From Methanosphaera sp. rholeuAM6 (GTDB lineage: Archaea > Methanobacteriota > Methanobacteria > Methanobacteriales > Methanobacteriaceae), in the NCBI GenBank assembly GCA_003266105.1, contig MVAA01000034.1:1-27603 (forward strand): a DNA stretch of 27,603 nucleotides, given 5' to 3'. Shown piece by piece: positions 23,649-27,603 of this stretch (its first letter is position 1; each line of letters begins with the position of its first letter). The notes under the pieces are model-generated. The model was given only the letters and a program-made list of their open reading frames with translations, was not told the origin of the DNA and did not search any database. Position numbers and translations under genes: made by a program.

Positions 23649-24611
23649 TTAGTAGTATAATTCTGCTAACCAGTCTACACTAAGGTATCTTTCCCCTGTA
23701 TCAGGAAGGATTGCTACTATTGTTTTTCCTTTGTTTTCGGGTCTTTTTGCTACTTCCAATGCTGCATGTATTGCTGCTCCGGATGATATTCCTGCAAGTA
23801 TTCCTTCTTTTTGTGCCAGGTTTACAGTTCCTTTTCCTGCATCTTCATCTTCTACAGTTATTACTTCATCAATTACATCCAAATCCAGTGTGTCTGCTAC
23901 GAATCCCGGACTGATTCCCTGTATTTTGTGTGCTCCTTTTTCTCCCTTGGATATTATAGGTGATGATGCTGCTTCGACTACTATTACTTGGAAGTCTTCT
24001 TTTTTAGGTTTTATTGCTCTTGCTATTCCTGTTGCTGTTCCACCTGTTCCTGCTGCGGATACTACGATGTCTACTTCACCGTTTGTGTCTTTGTATATTT
24101 CTTCCCCTGTGAGTCTTTCATGTATTTTTGGGTTTGCAGGGTTTTCGAATTGCTGTGGTATGAATGAGTTTTCTATTTCTGCATGCAGTCTTTCTGCTTC
24201 CTTGATTGCTCCCGGTATTCCTTCTGATGCTGGTGTTAGTACCAAGTCTGCTCCGAAGATTTTTATGAGTTTTCTTCTTTCTATTGAGAATGATTCCGGG
24301 AGTACTATTTTCAGCTTGTATCCTTTTGCCGCTGCTGCAAATGCAAGTGCTATTCCTGTGTTTCCACTAGTTGGCTCGATGATTGTTGTGTCCTTGTTTA
24401 TTTTTCCTTCTTTTTCTGCTTCTTCTATCAATGATACTGCTACCCTGTCTTTTACACTGCTTACCGGGTTGAATGATTCTATTTTCACCAGTACATTTGC
24501 ATCTATTCCTTCTGCCAGTTTGTTAATTTTTACCAGCGGTGTGTTTCCTATTGTTTCTGTTATATCATTTGCTATTGGTTTTTTTAATATTTCTATATTT
24601 TCTATTGCCAT
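23649..24611 (-). CDS. cysK: Cysteine synthase (O-acetylserine sulfhydrylase)
   Basis: PLP enzyme that makes cysteine from O-acetylserine and sulfide; the acetylserine comes from CysE, encoded divergently. PLP lysine K54 in SSVKDRVA, substrate loop PTSGNTG (80-86), phosphate-cup GTGGTATG (188-195), and GISSGAA near 275-281. Length 320, close to bacterial CysK (about 310-325). GGAAGTGA lies just before the ATG. The promoter region shares the 338-base gap with cysE: a TATA (TTTATATAAT, minus strand, 24708-24699), with a perfect palindrome about 10 bases upstream of it. Many methanogens make cysteine on tRNA instead, so this bacterial-type pair may be an old acquisition; this is inference. Confidence 0.95.
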   Translation of the reverse strand: MAIENIEILKKPIANDITETIGNTPLVKINKLAEGIDANVLVKIESFNPVSSVKDRVAVSLIEEAEKEGKINKDTTIIEPTSGNTGIALAFAAAAKGYKLKIVLPESFSIERRKLIKIFGADLVLTPASEGIPGAIKEAERLHAEIENSFIPQQFENPANPKIHERLTGEEIYKDTNGEVDIVVSAAGTGGTATGIARAIKPKKEDFQVIVVEAASSPIISKGEKGAHKIQGISPGFVADTLDLDVIDEVITVEDEDAGKGTVNLAQKEGILAGISSGAAIHAALEVAKRPENKGKTIVAILPDTGERYLSVDWLAELYY

Positions 24612-24716
24612 TTTTTCACTTCCTTTCTTGATTTGTGATTATTTATTAGTTTTATTTTTCATGTTTTAAGTAATTCAATTATTGAGACTGATTGTAACTT
24701 TATATAATAGAAGAAA

Positions 24717-24738
24717 AAATATAACAATTGTTATATTT
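24717..24738. promoter_or_regulatory. cys operator 1, perfect palindrome beside cysK promoter
   Basis: A 22-base perfect palindrome with core TAACAATTGTTA and A/T flanks. It lies about 10 bases upstream of the cysK TATA box. The same core recurs twice in this gap. Confidence 0.65.
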
Positions 24739-24758
24739 CATTCTATTAAAAAAAGTTT

Positions 24759-24770
24759 TAACAAATGTTA
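24759..24770. promoter_or_regulatory. cys operator 2, weaker copy
   Basis: TAACA-AA-TGTTA has the same arms and centre length as operator 1, without the longer flanks. Its centre is 37 bases from that of operator 1. Confidence 0.5.
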
Positions 24771-24836
24771 GAATACATTGTTAAAGTTTAAAATATTGTA
24801 TATAATAGTCTTCAATATAATATTTCATTATAACCA

Positions 24837-24861
24837 TATATAAATATAACGATTGTTATAT
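24837..24861 (+). promoter_or_regulatory. cysE TATA box with overlapping cys operator 3
   Basis: TATATAAAT (24837-24845) is the likely TATA box for cysE, with transcription starting near 24865. The palindrome ATATAACG/ATTGTTATAT (24844-24861, one mismatch to operator 1) lies between the TATA box and the start, a typical place for a repressor to block initiation. Confidence 0.6.
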
Positions 24862-24949
24862 ATTATAATAGAAAAAATAATTAAAAAAAATAAATACGAT
24901 TAAAGACATATAATAAGATAGTAAAAATAACAGAAAGGGGCTTAAACTA

Positions 24950-25660
24950 ATGTTTGAATTAATGAAAGAAGACATCCAAACAGTATTCTCAAACGATCCT
25001 GCTGCAAAAAGCACAATAGAAGTGATACTGTGTTATCCTGGATTACATGCAATATGGCTGCATAAACTAGCCCACTGGTTCTGGCAAAGAAAACACCTGC
25101 TAACAGGTCGGTTTATCTCACATATAAATCGTTTTTTTACCGGAATAGAAATACATCCTGGAGCAACAATAGGTAGAAGATTCTTCATTGACCACGGAAT
25201 GGGTGTGGTAATAGGGGAAACTACAATAGTCAAAGATGATGTACTTCTATACAAGGGAGTGGTACTTGGTGGAACAAGCCTCGAAGCCAAAAAAAGACAT
25301 CCAACCATCGGAAACAACGTTGTAGTCGGAACAAATGCCATAGTACTTGGAGACATAGAAATAGGTGACGACTGTAAAATAGGAGCAGGATCAGTAGTTA
25401 CAAAATCAGCACCTGCTGGTTCAACAATAGTAGGTATTCCTGGAAGAACTTTAGAATCAATTAAAAAACAAAGCCAGCACAAACATGACTTAGAACATGG
25501 AAAAATACCTGACCCTATTACAGACATATTAAATACACTTATCAGAAGACAAGAAGAACTGGAAGAAATAGTCTATCATGAAAACCGTTCAGAGGAAGAT
25601 AGAAAAATAATGTACAAGGAATTAAAAGAATTAGCTAAAGACTATGATAAAGAGGATTAA
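24950..25660 (+). CDS. cysE: Serine O-acetyltransferase
   Basis: Acetylates serine with acetyl-CoA to O-acetylserine, the first step of cysteine synthesis, feeding CysK. An N-terminal helical part (1-65) is followed by a left-handed beta-helix of hexapeptide repeats: IHPGATIG (68-75), DHGMGVVIGET (81-91, with the catalytic D81-H82 pair), GGTSLEAKKRHPTIG (107-121), NNVVVGTNAIVLGDIEIGDDCKIGAGS, and GIPGR (162-166). A C-terminal helical charged tail (about 175-236) is longer than in many CysE proteins. The ribosome site is weak (gggg about 8 bases before the ATG). Divergent from cysK with shared operators; convergent with the pilin gene, with only 6 bases between stops. Confidence 0.95.
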   Translation: MFELMKEDIQTVFSNDPAAKSTIEVILCYPGLHAIWLHKLAHWFWQRKHLLTGRFISHINRFFTGIEIHPGATIGRRFFIDHGMGVVIGETTIVKDDVLLYKGVVLGGTSLEAKKRHPTIGNNVVVGTNAIVLGDIEIGDDCKIGAGSVVTKSAPAGSTIVGIPGRTLESIKKQSQHKHDLEHGKIPDPITDILNTLIRRQEELEEIVYHENRSEEDRKIMYKELKELAKDYDKED

Positions 25661-25666
25661 ACCTCT

Positions 25667-26128
25667 TTACTTAAAGTTTACATTAATACTTCTTTCGCCG
25701 GACGAAGAAGTATACCATTTAACCTCCGTATTATAATACCAGCCCTTTTTTAAACTAACATAATAATAGTTGATATTTCCATTAAAACTGACTTTACATG
25801 GCATATCTACACTGATTGTTTTTCTTGTATTGTCGGATAACGTCAATGTCGTTCTAACATTGTATGATGTGAAATTTGAGTTTAAATTCATATCACATGG
25901 AACATAGACACTAAAAGTACGTTTACTTCCAACATCCAAAGAATATATCAATTTAACGTTCTTCTGTATTTCAGTTAGAAAGTTTTTTGTTTCAACGGCT
26001 TTTGTCATGTCTTCTGTTGATTCTATACTGTCCGTTAATAAAGGTATGGATATGACGGACAATATAATGATAAATATGAAGAATATCAAAAGGTATTCAA
26101 GGGCTAATTGGCCTTTATTATCCATCAT
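25667..26128 (-). CDS. Pilin-like protein with class III signal peptide (153 aa)
   Basis: Starts MMDNKGQLALEYLLIFFIFI: basic residue, Gly, then Q-L-A-L-E-Y-L-L, matching the archaeal class III motif (Q-x-S-x-E-x-x-x-L) with A for S. Cleavage is expected between Gly and Gln by EppA-type peptidase, and the long hydrophobic helix would form a pilus core or anchor. The rest is an extracellular domain of beta strands with two Cys (VPCDMN and MPCKV) that could form a disulfide. The second Met (26125) has better spacing from GGAGG. Its start overlaps the stop of the prepilin peptidase gene, so enzyme and substrate are translationally coupled. Confidence 0.85.
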   Translation of the reverse strand: MMDNKGQLALEYLLIFFIFIIILSVISIPLLTDSIESTEDMTKAVETKNFLTEIQKNVKLIYSLDVGSKRTFSVYVPCDMNLNSNFTSYNVRTTLTLSDNTRKTISVDMPCKVSFNGNINYYYVSLKKGWYYNTEVKWYTSSSGERSINVNFK

Positions 26129-27240
26129 ATCCTCCCCAATAACGTTGTGATGATTGTAAAGGTATTGCCCACCAGAAATGTTATTGCCAGTCCGGCCAAT
26201 ATAAATGGTGCAAAAGACAATCCCTTTTTAATCGGAACTTTATCTATTTCATCAATTTCTATGATTTTGAATATGTCTTCAATTGTCAATCCACTTGCCT
26301 GAGTGTTACATACCAGTTTTCCCATGTCTTTTCCACTTATATGATTTTTTACTTTCGTATATAATGTACTCTTGTCAAAGTAGTATTTATTGTCCTGACA
26401 GTATAATGGATATGCCAGTATCATTCCTTCTTCCAAGCTTGTTTTTAATGTTTTTTCTGTTAATGCTTCCTTTATTAATCCTGTTGCGTATATGTTTTTA
26501 ACCATTATCGTAAATGATAATATTACGAGTTCTTCCAAGTATATGAGGATATTTGATGCTAAAAACTGCTGTATTATAATAATAACTGTTAGTGCAATTA
26601 GTATAATATCATTTTTCTGTATACGGTATATGAAATATGAAAAAATTATTAAAAATACCATTTTAATGATTGTGTAATGTACATCTATTTGTGAAATTAT
26701 GATATATGATATTATCAATGAATTTAATGACAAGAAGACTTCCTTAAAATTTAATGTTTCCTTCAAATCATTAATTAAATAACACTTATCTTTAAGAATT
26801 GTATATGATATAATCATCACTATTACAGGTACAATTGATAACACACTATTAAAGATTAACAGTACAGTTGGAATGGGAAATGACGAAATACCTACCGGTA
26901 AAATCGTGTTAAATACTGTGTAATGCGGAATCATATCCAGAAATTCCGGTATCAGCAATGTTGAAATTGCCGTGAAAAGTTTCACGTCACCACCGGCCCA
27001 TACACCCAAATACCATAGGATATAGGATAATATGAACACCAACAATATTGAAACGTAATAATGGATATTGAAAATACCCTCTTGAAAATAATAAAGACTA
27101 ACCAATGAGATTCCTATGATGAATGTTGAAAAGGTCAGCTTATTCGGTATTATCTGTCGTTTAACATCAGTATATGCCGCAATTATGCAACATATAGTTA
27201 CTATAAATATTCCTAAAATTTTAATTATATGCAAATTCAT
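26125..27240 (-). CDS. Prepilin peptidase, A24 family, EppA-like (371 aa)
   Basis: Membrane aspartic peptidase that removes class III signal peptides, cutting ahead of the hydrophobic helix of pilins. The two catalytic Asp are D25 in AAYTDVKRQIIPNKL and D85 in WAGGDVK, the hallmark of the A24 family. Multiple membrane segments throughout; a soluble insertion or tail from about 265 to 340 (KEALTEKTL ... KIIEIDEIDKV) precedes the last hydrophobic helix. It is longer than bacterial-type A24 cores. It is 30 bases downstream of the CTP synthase gene, with a T8 tract between, and a weak ribosome site (agaaagaatt). The adjacent pilin-like gene is its likely substrate. Confidence 0.88.
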   Translation of the reverse strand: MNLHIIKILGIFIVTICCIIAAYTDVKRQIIPNKLTFSTFIIGISLVSLYYFQEGIFNIHYYVSILLVFILSYILWYLGVWAGGDVKLFTAISTLLIPEFLDMIPHYTVFNTILPVGISSFPIPTVLLIFNSVLSIVPVIVMIISYTILKDKCYLINDLKETLNFKEVFLSLNSLIISYIIISQIDVHYTIIKMVFLIIFSYFIYRIQKNDIILIALTVIIIIQQFLASNILIYLEELVILSFTIMVKNIYATGLIKEALTEKTLKTSLEEGMILAYPLYCQDNKYYFDKSTLYTKVKNHISGKDMGKLVCNTQASGLTIEDIFKIIEIDEIDKVPIKKGLSFAPFILAGLAITFLVGNTFTIITTLLGRI

Positions 27241-27270
27241 AATTCTTTCTAAAAAAAAGGGAAGAAAAGA

Positions 27271-27603
27271 TTAAAGATTGTCTACTTTATTATCTTTTGC
27301 AGCTTTAATGAAAGATTTAAATATTGGGTGAGGAGCGTTTGGCCTTGATTTAAATTCCGGATGGAACTGACAGCCAAGGAACCATGGATGATCTTTAAGT
27401 TCAATCATTTCAACCAGGAAATCATCAGGGGAAGTACCTGAAATTATTGCACCGTAATCCGTTAATATATTCCTGTATTCATTGTTAACTTCATATCTGT
27501 GTCTGTGTCTTTCTGAAACATATTCTTCCTTGTATGCTTCATATGCTAAAGTGCCTTCCTTGATTTTGCATGGATAAGCACCTAAACGCATTGTTCCACC
27601 CAT
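27271..27603 (-). CDS. pyrG: CTP synthase, C-terminal fragment (cut by window edge)
   Basis: Only the last 110 residues are in the window; the gene continues past 27603, so the Met at the edge is internal. The piece is the end of the class I glutamine amidotransferase domain: MGGTMRLG, the VSERHRHRYEVN segment, and QFHPEFKSRPNAPHP with the catalytic-triad His and Glu of the FHPE motif. It makes CTP from UTP using glutamine. The end at DNKVDNL is normal. A T8 run follows the stop (27255-27248), a likely terminator or attenuator before the prepilin peptidase gene. Confidence 0.95.
   Translation of the reverse strand: MGGTMRLGAYPCKIKEGTLAYEAYKEEYVSERHRHRYEVNNEYRNILTDYGAIISGTSPDDFLVEMIELKDHPWFLGCQFHPEFKSRPNAPHPIFKSFIKAAKDNKVDNL

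Noticed and set aside
23731..24669. A 312-codon plus-strand frame opposite cysK
   Set aside because: It is fully antisense to an intact cysK with all its motifs. The Ser/Ala/Ile-rich translation reflects the cysK codon pattern.
25033..25527. A minus-strand frame opposite cysE
   Set aside because: It is antisense to the hexapeptide-repeat region of cysE, has no ribosome site, and the family evidence for cysE is strong.

Overview
The window reads as about 27.6 kb of a very AT-rich chromosome from a methanogenic archaeon of the order Methanobacteriales, most likely Methanosphaera or a close relative. This is an inference from gene content: a 2-phosphoglycerate kinase (cyclic 2,3-diphosphoglycerate synthesis), a DUF2070 membrane protein, a class III signal peptide pilin beside an EppA-type prepilin peptidase, a giant Asn/Thr-rich adhesin-like protein of the gut-methanogen kind, PsbP-like anchored proteins, and archaeal signals (TTTATATA boxes, GGAGGTGAT-type ribosome sites). 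No rRNA, tRNA, CRISPR array or insertion sequence was seen.

Layout. 1-355: AT-rich, no gene. 356-5674 (minus): a small membrane protein and a ~1580-residue adhesin-like surface protein of tandem Ig-like repeats. 5675-6337: a divergent regulatory region with a strong dyad, direct repeats and a two-way TATA element. 6338-7320 (plus): the most striking locus, a signal-sequence-bearing barnase-type ribonuclease with all catalytic residues, a barstar-type inhibitor that keeps the barnase-binding acidic face, and a second diverged barstar-like gene. 7410-8465: an orphan protein, a possible decayed stretch and an ArsR-type regulator. 8496-10921 (minus): thiM-thiE plus an ADP-ribosylglycohydrolase. 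11021-13256 (minus): two DUF3100-like membrane paralogues around a small membrane protein. 13257-14013: a long AT-rich gap with repeats. 14014-14491 (minus): a coiled-coil protein and an AbrB-like protein. 14624-15797: two convergent anchored PsbP-like proteins. 15794-16342 (minus): fumarase beta subunit. 16470-18272 (plus): DUF2070. 18449-21906: an oxygen-defence and iron block (rubrerythrin, desulfoferrodoxin, rubredoxin, DtxR-type regulator) that also holds 2-phosphoglycerate kinase. 22002-23471 (minus): an AMP-forming acyl-CoA synthetase. 23649-25660: divergent cysK/cysE with three matching operator-like palindromes between them. 25667-27240 (minus): pilin-like protein and prepilin peptidase. 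27271-27603 (minus): C-terminal part of CTP synthase, cut by the window edge.

How the genes work together. The adhesin and the RNase/inhibitor operon are back to back and share a promoter region, which suggests (inference) a surface-contact or competition island: an archaeal secreted toxic RNase with its immunity protein. Elsewhere the genes form ordinary metabolic units: thiazole salvage and thiamine phosphate synthesis, cysteine synthesis under an apparent shared regulator, anaerobic superoxide/peroxide removal through rubredoxin-type electron carriers, and pilin processing. All four runs of six or more C residues in the window lie 6-19 bases downstream of a stop codon, on the sense strand, which suggests a recurring 3'-end element.
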